Below, piece by piece: positions 31,939-40,397 of a stretch of 40,995 nt of DNA. The position numbers and the translations under genes were made by a program. Source of the DNA: Alphaproteobacteria bacterium HGW-Alphaproteobacteria-6 (lineage in GTDB: Bacteria; Pseudomonadota; Alphaproteobacteria; Rhodobacterales; Rhodobacteraceae); contig PHEC01000007.1 in assembly GCA_002841115.1 (NCBI GenBank), forward strand, positions 1-40,995, read 5' to 3'. The notes under the pieces are model-generated. The model worked only from the letters and a program-made list of their open reading frames with translations. It had not been told where the DNA came from and searched no databases. Each line of letters begins with the position of its first letter. The first letter of the stretch is position 1.

Positions 31939-33468
31939 ATGACAGCCCTTGATCCGGAATTTTCCGCCGACCAGGCCGAGGCCTGGGACCGTGTGGCCGC
32001 GGTGTTGCAGGGCGTCGGCATCGACCTTGTGAACGCCCGGCTCGCCCCCGCGGCCGAAGGCGGGCCGACGGTGCTGGCGATCGTCGGCAAGGCCGGGTCG
32101 GGCAAGACCATGCTGCTGGCGGCACTGGCACGGGCCCTTGCCGAAGCCGGGGTCGAGACGGTGTCGGGCGACTACGAGGGCCGCCGCCGCAAGGACCGCC
32201 GCACGCTCGCGATCCTGGCGCCGACCAACAAGGCCGCCAGTGTCCTGCGCGGCCGCGGCGTGCCGGCGACGACGATCCACCGCATCCTCTATACCCCGGT
32301 CTATGATCCCGAATACGAACGCATCGCCGAATGGCTTGCCGGCACCGGCAGCCGCCCGGTGGTCGAGGGGCTGAGCGAGATCGCGCTTGATCGGGCGCGG
32401 GCCTTCTTCGACCAGGTCAAGTCGATCCCGGGCGCCCTTGCGGCCGCCGGGTTGCGCGGCTCCGACTTCATCAAGGGCTGGAAACGGCGCGAGGACGCGC
32501 TTGATGTCGGCTTCGTCGACGAGTCCTCGATGCTTGACCAGCGCGCCCTTGATGACCTGCGCGAGATCTTCCCGACGCTGGTCCTTTTCGGCGACCCTGC
32601 GCAGCTTGCCCCGGTCGGCCAGTCCGGCGAGATGGTCTTTGACCGGCTGCCGGCACCGTCGCTGCTGCATCTTCATCGCATCCACCGCCAGGCCGCCGAC
32701 AGCCCGATCCTTGACCTTGCCCATGCGCTGGCCGATCCCGACCTTGGCTTCGAGGCCTTCGAGCGGCGCGTCGAGGAAACCGCAAGGCGCGACGATCGCG
32801 TGGTCTGGGCCGAACGGGTCGAGGCCGGGCTGATGGCGCGCTCGCCGGTGCTGGTCTGGCGCAACGTCACCCGGATCCGGCTGATCGAGGCGTTTCGTGC
32901 CGTCCATGGCGCGCCGGCCGACGCGCTTCTGCCCGGCGAGCCGTTGATCTGCGACGGTATCGAACTGCCGCTGAAGCACCGCAAGCGGCGCATCGATCTG
33001 GAGGCGCGCGGGCTGATCAAGGGGGCCCAGGTGATCTATCTCGGCCCCGGATCGAAACCCGGCTTCTCGCGGCTGCATGTCATCGGTGCCGAGGATCCGC
33101 GCGTCGCCGCCGCCTCGATCATCAAGATCGAGCGGCCCGACGAAGAGGAACCCTTCATCCCCTATGCCGCGACCATGGGTGCTGCCTTCCTGCATGGCGC
33201 CGCGGTGACGATCCACAAGGCGCAAGGGTCGCAATGGCCGGTGGTCCAGGTCTTCGCGCCCGATCTTTACGCCGCCTCGCGCGCCGGCCGGACCGAGGCC
33301 GGGCTGCCCTTGTGGAAGCGTCTCGCCTATGTCGCGATCACCCGCGCCGAGAACCGGCTTCACTGGGTGGTGCGCAACCGGCTGGCCCGGCCGCAGGCGC
33401 CGCTGACCACCGAGGACCTGCCGAAGGCCGCGCCGGCGCTGGCGCTGGCCCAGACATCGCCCGACTGA
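31939..33468 (+). CDS. RecD-like ATP-dependent DNA helicase (superfamily 1)
   Basis: A 509-residue helicase. Walker A GKAGSGKT is at 50-57, motif Ia is 'LAPTNKAASVLRGRG' and 'TTIHRILYTP', Walker B is DE at 194-195 in 'GFVDESSM', and motif III is 'LFGDPAQLAPVGQSGE'. The C-terminal UvrD-like part has 'VTIHKAQGSQWPVVQVF' (about 423-439) and 'YVAITRAENRL'. It lacks the long N-terminal region of RecD and RecD2, so it is a compact relative; it resembles the ATP-dependent RecD-like proteins of alphaproteobacteria. A role in DNA repair or restart is inferred from family only. The stop lies in a 14-bp tandem repeat. Confidence 0.91.
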   Translation: MTALDPEFSADQAEAWDRVAAVLQGVGIDLVNARLAPAAEGGPTVLAIVGKAGSGKTMLLAALARALAEAGVETVSGDYEGRRRKDRRTLAILAPTNKAASVLRGRGVPATTIHRILYTPVYDPEYERIAEWLAGTGSRPVVEGLSEIALDRARAFFDQVKSIPGALAAAGLRGSDFIKGWKRREDALDVGFVDESSMLDQRALDDLREIFPTLVLFGDPAQLAPVGQSGEMVFDRLPAPSLLHLHRIHRQAADSPILDLAHALADPDLGFEAFERRVEETARRDDRVVWAERVEAGLMARSPVLVWRNVTRIRLIEAFRAVHGAPADALLPGEPLICDGIELPLKHRKRRIDLEARGLIKGAQVIYLGPGSKPGFSRLHVIGAEDPRVAAASIIKIERPDEEEPFIPYAATMGAAFLHGAAVTIHKAQGSQWPVVQVFAPDLYAASRAGRTEAGLPLWKRLAYVAITRAENRLHWVVRNRLARPQAPLTTEDLPKAAPALALAQTSPD

Positions 33469-33495
33469 CATCGCCCGACTGACATCGCCCGGCAG
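33454..33495. repeat. 14-bp tandem repeat, three copies, over the helicase stop codon
   Basis: ACATCGCCCGACTG occurs at 33454-33467 and 33468-33481, and a copy with two changes lies at 33482-33495. The helicase stop (33466-33468) spans the first junction. Copy-number change would leave the protein ending unchanged as long as one junction remains. Confidence 0.92.
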
Positions 33496-33565
33496 ACCGC
33501 ACCAAGGGTTCCGGTCCGCCGCGAAACCCATTACGCTGGCGCCGATCATCACCGCGGAGGGCCCC

Positions 33566-33802
33566 ATGCGCTGCGTCTTCGTCCAGTTCCGTTGCCACCC
33601 CGGCAAGACCTACGAGGTCGCCGACGCGATCTATGACCGCGAGGTGGTGTCAGAGCTTTACTCGACCTCGGGCGAATACGATCTTCTGGCCAAGATCTAC
33701 ATCCCCGAGGATGAGGACATCGGCCAGTGGCTGAGCGCGCGGCTTTTCGATATCGCCGGGATCAGCCGCACCCTGACCACGATGACCTTCCGCGCCTTCT
33801 GA
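33566..33802 (+). CDS. Stand-alone Lrp/AsnC effector (RAM) domain protein
   Basis: A 78-residue protein equal to the C-terminal ligand-binding domain of Lrp/AsnC regulators, without the helix-turn-helix half. It has the beta-alpha-beta-beta-alpha-beta pattern: 'RCVFVQFRCHPGKTYEVADA', 'VVSELYSTSGEYDLLAKIYI', then 'ISRTLTTMTFRAF'. Such free RAM domains form ring oligomers and bind amino acids, or modulate full-length Lrp proteins. GGAGGG precedes the ATG. No DNA-binding partner is adjacent. Confidence 0.9.
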   Translation: MRCVFVQFRCHPGKTYEVADAIYDREVVSELYSTSGEYDLLAKIYIPEDEDIGQWLSARLFDIAGISRTLTTMTFRAF

Positions 33803-33823
33803 ACGCGCCGGGCGGCGCCGCGA

Positions 33824-34591
33824 TCAGTAGCGCAGATAGCGAAAGATCGCCGAAGCCGCCCAGCCGGCGATCACCGCCAGCACCAGCGCCAGCGCGCCGT
33901 AGGCCGCCGGCCATTCATGCGCCAGGGTGAAAAGCCAGCGTTCAAGCCCGACCATGCGCACATCGATGACCGCGCTGTGCTGCGCGATCACCCGCTTGTC
34001 GCGCAGCAGGAAGATCCGGGTCTGGTAGGCGCCCTCGATCAGATCGGCCGGCAGGTCGACATCGGCACGAAACAGCGTCTCCTGCTCCAGCCGGACGCCG
34101 CCCTCGGACAGGCTGTAATAGCCGCCGGCCTCGCGCAGCCGGATCAGCGCGGCGGTGAAGGCCGGCGAATCCGTCACATCCATCGGCGCGCCGACCGAAC
34201 GGATCGCCTGCGGCACCGAGATCTTGCGCCGCAGGTCTTCGGTCTGCGACAGGATCTCGGCCATCGGGGCCGAGGTGGTGACGGCATAGAAGCTTGGCGC
34301 GTAATCGACCTCGACCGCGGCGGTATTGATCCAGATGCCGAACTTCCGCGACTTGCGCCGCACCGTCAGCGGCGCCGAGGGCCCCTCGACGGTGATGATG
34401 ACCGCCAGCGCCGTGCCGGTCGGGATCGGCACCTCGCGCTTGACCGCGCCGTAGATCAGAAGATCCGAACCATCGAAATTCGCGGTGATCGAGATGCTGT
34501 CCTGGCTGAGGCCGGCGACCACCTCTTCGCTGCCCCGCGCCGCGCCGAGGGAAAGCAGAAGCACCATGAGCGCCGCGATCGGGCCCCGCAT
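33824..34591 (-). CDS. TIGR02186 family membrane-anchored protein
   Basis: A 255-residue protein with an N-terminal signal peptide ('GPIAALMVLLLSLGAARG'), a large beta-rich extracytoplasmic domain ('ISITANFDGSDLLIYGAVKR'), and one C-terminal helix ('AYGALALVLAVIAGWAASAI') followed by a short basic cytoplasmic tail. This matches the alphaproteobacterial TIGR02186 family as I know it. The start at 34591 is two bases after the stop of the upstream TauE/SafE gene, indicating co-translation and a shared function. The function is unknown; it may be a periplasmic partner of the exporter. Confidence 0.87.
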   Translation of the reverse strand: MRGPIAALMVLLLSLGAARGSEEVVAGLSQDSISITANFDGSDLLIYGAVKREVPIPTGTALAVIITVEGPSAPLTVRRKSRKFGIWINTAAVEVDYAPSFYAVTTSAPMAEILSQTEDLRRKISVPQAIRSVGAPMDVTDSPAFTAALIRLREAGGYYSLSEGGVRLEQETLFRADVDLPADLIEGAYQTRIFLLRDKRVIAQHSAVIDVRMVGLERWLFTLAHEWPAAYGALALVLAVIAGWAASAIFRYLRY

Positions 34592-34593
34592 CC

Positions 34594-35508
34594 TCAGCCC
34601 CCCACCGCGGTGATCGAATAGACCTCGGCCGGCGTGACCAGAAGATCGATCGCCAGCTTGCCGCAGACCAGCAGCACCAGAAGCGCCAGCAGCACGCGCA
34701 GCTGTTCGGCCTTCAGCCGCGCACCCAGCCTTGTGCCGATCTGCGCGCCGACCACGCCGCCGACGATCAGCAGGACCGCCAGCAGCATGTCGACCGACTG
34801 ATTGGTCAGCGCATGCATGAAGGTGGTGAAGGCGGTGACGAAGATGATCTGGAACAGCGAGGTGCCGATCACCACCTTGGTCGGCATGCCGAGCAGATAG
34901 ATCATCGCCGGCACCATGATGAAGCCGCCGCCGACCCCCATCAGCGCCGCCAGCACCCCGACCAGGACCCCGACCAGCAGGGGCGGCACGACACTGATGT
35001 AAAGCCCCGAGGCACGGAACTTGATCTTCAGCGGCAGGTTGTGCAGCCACAGATGCTGATGGCGCTTGATCCGGGGCTGCGTGCCCTTGGCCCGGCCCAG
35101 GGCACGCAGGCTTTCTTGCAGCATCAACAGCCCGATCAGCCCGAGGAAGACGACATAGGACAGCTGCACCACCAGGTCGATCTGTCCCTTCTGCCTGAGG
35201 ATGTTGAACACCCAGATCCCGATCGCCGAACCGAGGATGCCGCCGGCCAGCAGCACCAGCCCCATGCGGAAATCGACATTGCGCCGCCGGATCTGCGCCA
35301 GCACCCCCGAGACCGACGAGGCGACGACCTGATTGGCCCCGGTCGCCACCGCCACCGTGGGTGGAATCCCGATGAAGAACAGCAAGGGCGTGATCAGAAA
35401 ACCGCCACCGACGCCGAACATGCCCGACAGCACGCCGACAATGCCGCCCAGCCCGAACAGCAGGTAGGCATTCACGGAAACTTCGGCGATGGGCAGATAG
35501 ATCTGCAT
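34594..35508 (-). CDS. TauE/SafE family permease
   Basis: A 304-residue polytopic membrane protein of the TauE/SafE family, which moves sulfite, sulfonates or other organic anions across the inner membrane. The two family repeats are seen as 'GVLSGMFGVGGGFLITPLLF' and 'VGVLAALMGVGGGFIMVPAM', each with the Gly-rich motif. The loop between the halves is longer than usual and basic ('RALGRAKGTQPRIKRHQHLW'). The substrate is not assignable. It is first in a two-gene unit with the TIGR02186 protein. Confidence 0.9.
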   Translation of the reverse strand: MQIYLPIAEVSVNAYLLFGLGGIVGVLSGMFGVGGGFLITPLLFFIGIPPTVAVATGANQVVASSVSGVLAQIRRRNVDFRMGLVLLAGGILGSAIGIWVFNILRQKGQIDLVVQLSYVVFLGLIGLLMLQESLRALGRAKGTQPRIKRHQHLWLHNLPLKIKFRASGLYISVVPPLLVGVLVGVLAALMGVGGGFIMVPAMIYLLGMPTKVVIGTSLFQIIFVTAFTTFMHALTNQSVDMLLAVLLIVGGVVGAQIGTRLGARLKAEQLRVLLALLVLLVCGKLAIDLLVTPAEVYSITAVGG

Positions 35509-35602
35509 CAGGTCGGGGCCGCGCAGGAAAGGAGATGCCGTGTCAACCAGTGATGCGCGCTTGCACCGGCGCTGTCAAACCGTCAGGCGGCAAGATCGTG
35601 CG

Positions 35603-35615
35603 GCGTTGCGGCATG
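35603..35615. repeat. GCGTTGCGGCATG word, copy 3 (upstream of TauE/SafE gene)
   Basis: Third identical copy, 95 bp ahead of the TauE/SafE ATG in the 135-bp gap to the ABC permease. On the minus strand it lies 24 bases upstream of a TTGACA (35573-35578), the same order as at ecm. A second TTGACA is at 35541-35546. No convincing -10 box was found for either. Confidence 0.45.
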
Positions 35616-35643
35616 GCCGCAGGGGCCCGGCCCGGCCCGGCGC

Positions 35644-36612
35644 TCAGCGTTCCTTGACATAGGGCTCGCCCCCGGCCCGCGGCGGGATCGCCCGGCCGAC
35701 GAATCCGGCCAGCACGATCACGGTCAGGACATAGGGCAGCGCATCCAGCGCCGGCACCGGCACCTCGAAGCCGATGGTCGCGGTGACCACGTCGCTTCTG
35801 AGCGCCAGCGCCTGCAGGAAGCCGAAGAGAAGCGTCGCCCAGAGCGCATACCACGGCCGCCATTTGGCGAAGATCAGTGCGGCAAGGGCGATATAGCCGC
35901 GCCCGGCGGTCATCTCGCGGCCGAAGCCGGCCTGAAGCCCGGCCGCCATGTAGGCGCCGGCCAGCCCGCACAGGACCCCGGTGATCGCCACTGCGGTATA
36001 GCGCAGCCGCACCACCGAAATGCCGGCGGTATCGACCGAGGCCGGGTTCTCGCCGACCGCGCGCAGGCGCAGGCCGAACCGGGTGCGGTAAAGCGCCCAC
36101 CAGCTGACCGGCACCATCAAAAGCGCGACATAGACCAGCGCGGTATGGCCCGACAGCACCTCGGCGTAGAAGGGGCCAAGCACCGGCACGCCACGCAGCG
36201 CCTCGGCGAAGGGCAGCTCGATCGGGTTGAACCGCGCCGCGCCGGACAAGGGCGGGGTGCGCCCGCCCTGCCGGAACAGCGACTGCGCGATCAGCACGGT
36301 CAGGCCCGAGGCGACGAAGTTCAGCGCCACGCCGGAAATCAGCTGGTTGCCGCGAAAGGTGATCGAGGCCAGACCGTGCACCACCGCCAGCAGCATCGCC
36401 CCGGCGATCCCGGCCAGAAGCCCCAGCCAGACCGATCCGCTCAGCGCCGCCACCGCCCCGGTCGCCATCGCCGCCATCAGCATCTTGCCTTCAAGCCCGA
36501 TGTCGAAGATGCCCGAGCGTTCGGAATAAAGCCCGGCCAGACAGGCCAGCAGCAAGGGCGTCGCCAGCCGCAGCGTCGAATCGAGGATCTGCAGAAGCGT
36601 TGCGTAATCCAT
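35644..36612 (-). CDS. ABC transporter permease, BMP/nucleoside type (second)
   Basis: A 322-residue inner-membrane permease of the BPD_transp_2 type. 'GIFDIGLEGKMLMAAMATGA' is the characteristic early block, and 'AVGENPASVDTAGISVVRLR' is the conserved cytoplasmic loop that contacts the ATPase. About eight to nine helices are visible. ATG 36612 was chosen, with GGGGG seven bases upstream; a GTG at 36615 is directly before it. It is the last gene of the operon binding protein - ATPase - permease - permease, 13 bases after the previous one. The second permease of guanosine/nucleoside uptake systems has this form. Confidence 0.93.
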   Translation of the reverse strand: MDYATLLQILDSTLRLATPLLLACLAGLYSERSGIFDIGLEGKMLMAAMATGAVAALSGSVWLGLLAGIAGAMLLAVVHGLASITFRGNQLISGVALNFVASGLTVLIAQSLFRQGGRTPPLSGAARFNPIELPFAEALRGVPVLGPFYAEVLSGHTALVYVALLMVPVSWWALYRTRFGLRLRAVGENPASVDTAGISVVRLRYTAVAITGVLCGLAGAYMAAGLQAGFGREMTAGRGYIALAALIFAKWRPWYALWATLLFGFLQALALRSDVVTATIGFEVPVPALDALPYVLTVIVLAGFVGRAIPPRAGGEPYVKER

Positions 36613-36625
36613 CACCGCGCCCCCG

Positions 36626-37723
36626 TCATGCCGGAACCACGGCGGTGCGGCGCGGCCGGAAGAACACCCCCAGCATCATCCGCACCATGTGATCCAGCGC
36701 CCCGGTGAACAGGATCACCAGCCCCTGCACGACGATCCTGAGCTCGATCGGGATCGTGGTCCAGAGGCCAAGCTCGGCCCCGCCCTGATAGAGAAAGCCG
36801 AAGAGGATCGCGGCAAGGAAGACGCCAAGGGGATGGTTGCGCCCCATCAGCGCCACCGCGATGCCGATGAAACCCGCCCCTTCGGAGGAGTTCTGCAGCA
36901 GCCGCCCGCTTTCGCCCATGACGTTGTTGATCGACATCAGCCCGGCCAGCGCGCCCGAGATCAGCATCGCCAGCATCGTCACCTTGAAGGCCGAGATGCC
37001 GGCATAGGTCGCCGCCGGCTCGGACCGGCCGAAGGCGCGGATCTGATAGCCAAGCCGGGTGCGCCACAAGAGGATCCAGACCAGAACGCAGGCGACCAGC
37101 GCCACGAAGAACGTGACATTGGCCGGCACCTGCTTGTCGAAGAGCAGCGACAGGCCGGGGATTTCGTGCAGCGTCGGCAGGTCGGTGCCGGCGGGAAAGC
37201 GCGCGGTGGCCGGGTCCATCTGGCCGGCCGGCCTGAGCACGTTGACCAGAAGATGGATGATCAGCGCCGCGCCGATGTAGTTGAACATGATCGTGGTGAT
37301 GACGATATGGCTGCCGCGCCGGGCCTGAAGCCAGGCCGGTATCGCCGCCCAGGCCGCGCCGAAGGCCGCAGCACCCAGCATCGCCGCCGGCAGGGCCAGC
37401 GTCCAGTGCGGCCAGGGAAGTGCCAGGCAGACCAGCGCCACGCCCAGCCCGCCAAGCTGCGCCTGCCCCTCGCCGCCGATGTTGAAGAGGCTGGCATGGA
37501 ACGCCACCGTCACCGCCAGGCCGGTGAAGATGAAGCTGGTCGCATAGTAAAGCGTGTAGCCCCAGGCATAGGACGAGCCGACCGCGCCGGTGACCATGGT
37601 GCCAAGCACCTCGGACGGGCTGCCGCCGATCGCCAGCACCACCAGCGCCGAGATGATCCCGGCCATCAGCAGGCTGATCAGCGGCACCAGCACGACATCG
37701 GCCCATTGCGGCAGTCTGGTCAT
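36626..37723 (-). CDS. ABC transporter permease, BMP/nucleoside type (first)
   Basis: A 365-residue permease paired with the next gene. 'GLAVTVAFHASLFNIGGEGQ' is the family block, and 'AFGRSEPAATYAGISAFKVT' is the ATPase-contact loop. A long extracytoplasmic segment follows the fifth helix ('GQMDPATARFPAGTDLPTLH'), typical of this permease. The ATG overlaps the ATPase stop by one base (TGATG); a GTG three bases earlier is an alternative. Confidence 0.93.
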   Translation of the reverse strand: MTRLPQWADVVLVPLISLLMAGIISALVVLAIGGSPSEVLGTMVTGAVGSSYAWGYTLYYATSFIFTGLAVTVAFHASLFNIGGEGQAQLGGLGVALVCLALPWPHWTLALPAAMLGAAAFGAAWAAIPAWLQARRGSHIVITTIMFNYIGAALIIHLLVNVLRPAGQMDPATARFPAGTDLPTLHEIPGLSLLFDKQVPANVTFFVALVACVLVWILLWRTRLGYQIRAFGRSEPAATYAGISAFKVTMLAMLISGALAGLMSINNVMGESGRLLQNSSEGAGFIGIAVALMGRNHPLGVFLAAILFGFLYQGGAELGLWTTIPIELRIVVQGLVILFTGALDHMVRMMLGVFFRPRRTAVVPA

Positions 37724-39312
37724 CACGCGGCCCTTTCGCCGACGCCGGCCATCAGAAGGCCAAGCGCGCGTTCGTCGGTTTCGCCGGGCAGGCGTTCGCC
37801 CATGATCCGGCCGTCGAACATCACCGCGATGCGGTCGGCGAGGCTCATGATCTCGTCCAGTTCGACCGAGACCAGCAGCACCGCCTTGCCGGCATCGCGC
37901 AGTGCCACGATCTCGCGGTGGATGAACTCGATCGCGCCGATGTCGACGCCGCGGGTCGGCTGGCCGACCAGCAGAAGGTCGGGGTTGCGGTCGATCTCGC
38001 GGGCCAGCACGATCTTTTGCTGGTTGCCGCCGGAAAAGCTTTTCGCCGTCAGGGTCGGGGTCGGCGGGCGCACGTCGAAGCGCTCCATCGCGACCTGCGC
38101 CTTCTCGATCATCCCGGCATTGTCCATCAGAAGCGCGTTCTTCTGATAGGCCGGGTCGTTGTGATAGCCGAAGACCAGGTTTTCCCAGGCGGTGAAATCC
38201 ATGATCAGGCCCAGCCGCTGGCGATCCTCGGGGACATGGGCGATGCCGCGGGCGCGGCGCGACTGACCGTCCGAACGGCGCCCGGTCAGGTCGATCTCGT
38301 CGCCGTTGATCCGCACCCGGCCGCGGCCGCGCATGATCCCGCCGAGCACCCCGAGAAGCTCGGACTGGCCGTTGCCGGCGACCCCGGCGATGCCGAGGAT
38401 CTCGCCGGCGCGGATCGACAGCGATATGCCCTTCAGCCGCTCGACCCCGTCGGCATCGGTGACCCGCAGATCCTCGACCTCCAGCACGGTGCGGCCGGGC
38501 TTCGCCGGGCCCTTGGGAACGTGCAACAGCACCTTGCGCCCGACCATCAATTCGGCCAGCGCCTCGGGGCTGGTGCCGGCGGTGGCCACCGTCGCGGTCA
38601 TCTCGCCGCGGCGCATGACGCTGACGCTGTCGGTGATCTCCATGATCTCGCGCAGCTTGTGGGTGATCAGGACGATGGTCTTGCCCTGCTCGCGCAGCCC
38701 GCGCAGGATGCGAAAGAGGTGATCGGCCTCGTCGGGGGTCAACACGCCGGTCGGCTCGTCCAGGATCAGGATGTCGGCATGGCGGTAAAGCGCCTTGAGG
38801 ATCTCGACCCGCTGCTGATGGCCGACGCTGAGGTCGTCGATCACCGCCTCGGGATCGACATCAAGCTCGTATTCCTCGGCCAGCTCCTTCAGGACGCGCC
38901 GGGCCTTGGCCAGCGACGGGCGCAAAAGCGCGCCCTCCTCGGCGCCGAGGATGATGTTTTCCAGCACGGTGAAGTTCTGCACCAGCTTGAAATGCTGGAA
39001 CACCATGCCGATGCCGGCGCGGATCGCGGCCTGGCTGTCGGGGATGGTGATCGGCGCGCCGTTGACCAGGATCTCGCCGCTGTCGGCCTTGTAGAAGCCG
39101 TAAAGGATCGACATCAGCGTCGACTTGCCGGCGCCGTTCTCGCCGATGATGCCGTGGATCGTGCCCTTCTCGACCCGGATCGAGATGTCCTTGTTGGCCT
39201 GCACCGGCCCGAAGGCCTTGGAGATGCCGCGCAACTCGATCGCGGGCGGGGGCTGGCCCGATCCGGCCGGGGCGGCAGTTGCCTGCCGCCCCAGGGTGTC
39301 CTTCGCGACCAT
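37723..39312 (-). CDS. ABC transporter ATP-binding protein, duplicated domains, nucleoside type
   Basis: A 529-residue fused ATPase with two ABC domains. Domain 1 has Walker A in 'GIIGENGAGKSTLMSILYGF', signature 'LSVGHQQRVEILKALYR' and Walker B 'ILILDEPTGVLTPDE'. Domain 2 has a degenerate Walker A, 'GVAGNGQSELLGVLGG' (Gln in place of Lys), and signature 'FSGGNQQKIVLARE'. This asymmetric pattern is typical of the sugar and nucleoside (RbsA/YufO-like) group, where one site carries most hydrolysis. It lies 12 bases after the binding-protein gene. Confidence 0.94.
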   Translation of the reverse strand: MVAKDTLGRQATAAPAGSGQPPPAIELRGISKAFGPVQANKDISIRVEKGTIHGIIGENGAGKSTLMSILYGFYKADSGEILVNGAPITIPDSQAAIRAGIGMVFQHFKLVQNFTVLENIILGAEEGALLRPSLAKARRVLKELAEEYELDVDPEAVIDDLSVGHQQRVEILKALYRHADILILDEPTGVLTPDEADHLFRILRGLREQGKTIVLITHKLREIMEITDSVSVMRRGEMTATVATAGTSPEALAELMVGRKVLLHVPKGPAKPGRTVLEVEDLRVTDADGVERLKGISLSIRAGEILGIAGVAGNGQSELLGVLGGIMRGRGRVRINGDEIDLTGRRSDGQSRRARGIAHVPEDRQRLGLIMDFTAWENLVFGYHNDPAYQKNALLMDNAGMIEKAQVAMERFDVRPPTPTLTAKSFSGGNQQKIVLAREIDRNPDLLLVGQPTRGVDIGAIEFIHREIVALRDAGKAVLLVSVELDEIMSLADRIAVMFDGRIMGERLPGETDERALGLLMAGVGERAA

Positions 39313-39324
39313 ACCCGCGCGGCC

Positions 39325-40314
39325 TCAGCTGACCGGGCAGGTGTTGTCGGACATGTAGTCATGCACCGCGATCTCGCCGGCCTTGATGCTGGCGGCGGCG
39401 GCATCGACGGCGGCCTTCATCTCGTCGCTGACGAGGGCGGCGTTGTTGTCATCCAGCGCATAGCCGACCCCTTCCGAGGCCAGATCCATCACCTGGATGC
39501 CGGGCGCAAGATCCGCCCCGGCCTTGAACGCCTCGTAGACCGAGTTGTCGACCCGCTTGACCATCGAGGTCAGAACCTGGCCCGGATGCAGGTGGTTCTG
39601 GTTGCTGTCCACCCCGATCGACAGGATGCCCTCGTCGGCGGCAGCCTGCAGGACGCCGATCCCGGTGCCGCCGGCGGCGGCATAGATCACGTCGGCGCCC
39701 TGGCTTTTCTGCGCCCTGGCGAGTTCGGCGCCCTTGACCGGGTCGTTCCAGGCGGTCGGCGTGGTGCCGGTCATGTTCTGGATCACCCTGGCATCGGGAT
39801 TGGCCGCCTTGACACCCTGCACATAGCCGCAGGCGAACTTGCGGATCAGCGGAATGTCCATGCCGCCGATGAAGCCGACGGTGCCGGTCTTCGAGGCCAT
39901 CGCCGCCATCATGCCCACCAGATAGGAACCCTGTTCCTCGGTGAAGACCACCGACTGGATGTTGGGCTGTTCGACCACCATGTCGATGATCGCGAACCTG
40001 GTGTCGGGAAAGTCGGGCGCGACCTCGTTCAGCACGTCGCCGAAGGCAAAGCCGGTCATCACCACCGGGTTGGCGCCGGCCTCGGCCAGCCGCCGCAACG
40101 CCTGTTCGCGCTGCGCCTCGGACTGCATTTCCAGTTCCTTGTAGGTGCCGCCGGTTTCGGCCTTCCACTTCTCGGCGCCGGCAAAGGCCGCCTCGTTGAA
40201 GGATTTGTCGAACTTGCCGCCAAGGTCATAGATGATCGCGGGATCGGCCAGTGCCGCACCCGCGCCCAGCGCCAGCGTGGCGGCCGCGCCGAGGAAATAT
40301 CTGTGAAGGGTCAT
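39325..40314 (-). CDS. BMP-family substrate-binding protein (PnrA-like)
   Basis: A 329-residue periplasmic binding protein. The signal peptide ends 'GAGAALADPA', without a lipobox, so it is soluble. 'YDLGGKFDKSFNEAAFAGAE' is the N-terminal ligand loop of the BMP family, and 'GTVGFIGGMDIPLIRKFACG' and 'YAAAGGTGIGVLQAAADEG' are further family blocks. PnrA-type members bind purine nucleosides, so nucleoside uptake is inferred for the operon. GGGAGCG precedes the ATG. It is first and probably most expressed gene of the four-gene operon. Confidence 0.94.
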   Translation of the reverse strand: MTLHRYFLGAAATLALGAGAALADPAIIYDLGGKFDKSFNEAAFAGAEKWKAETGGTYKELEMQSEAQREQALRRLAEAGANPVVMTGFAFGDVLNEVAPDFPDTRFAIIDMVVEQPNIQSVVFTEEQGSYLVGMMAAMASKTGTVGFIGGMDIPLIRKFACGYVQGVKAANPDARVIQNMTGTTPTAWNDPVKGAELARAQKSQGADVIYAAAGGTGIGVLQAAADEGILSIGVDSNQNHLHPGQVLTSMVKRVDNSVYEAFKAGADLAPGIQVMDLASEGVGYALDDNNAALVSDEMKAAVDAAAASIKAGEIAVHDYMSDNTCPVS

Positions 40315-40397
40315 GGATCGCTCCCAGTTGACGTCCGTGGATATCCGCGTCCTTGGGGCGCGCCCGATCGGCGGCCGGTCCCGCGCGGATTGCCCCC

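Noticed and set aside
35541-35578. Full promoter for the TauE/SafE gene from either TTGACA.
   Set aside because: No acceptable -10 hexamer lies 16-19 bases downstream of either copy; ATCACT or CATCAC is the best available.
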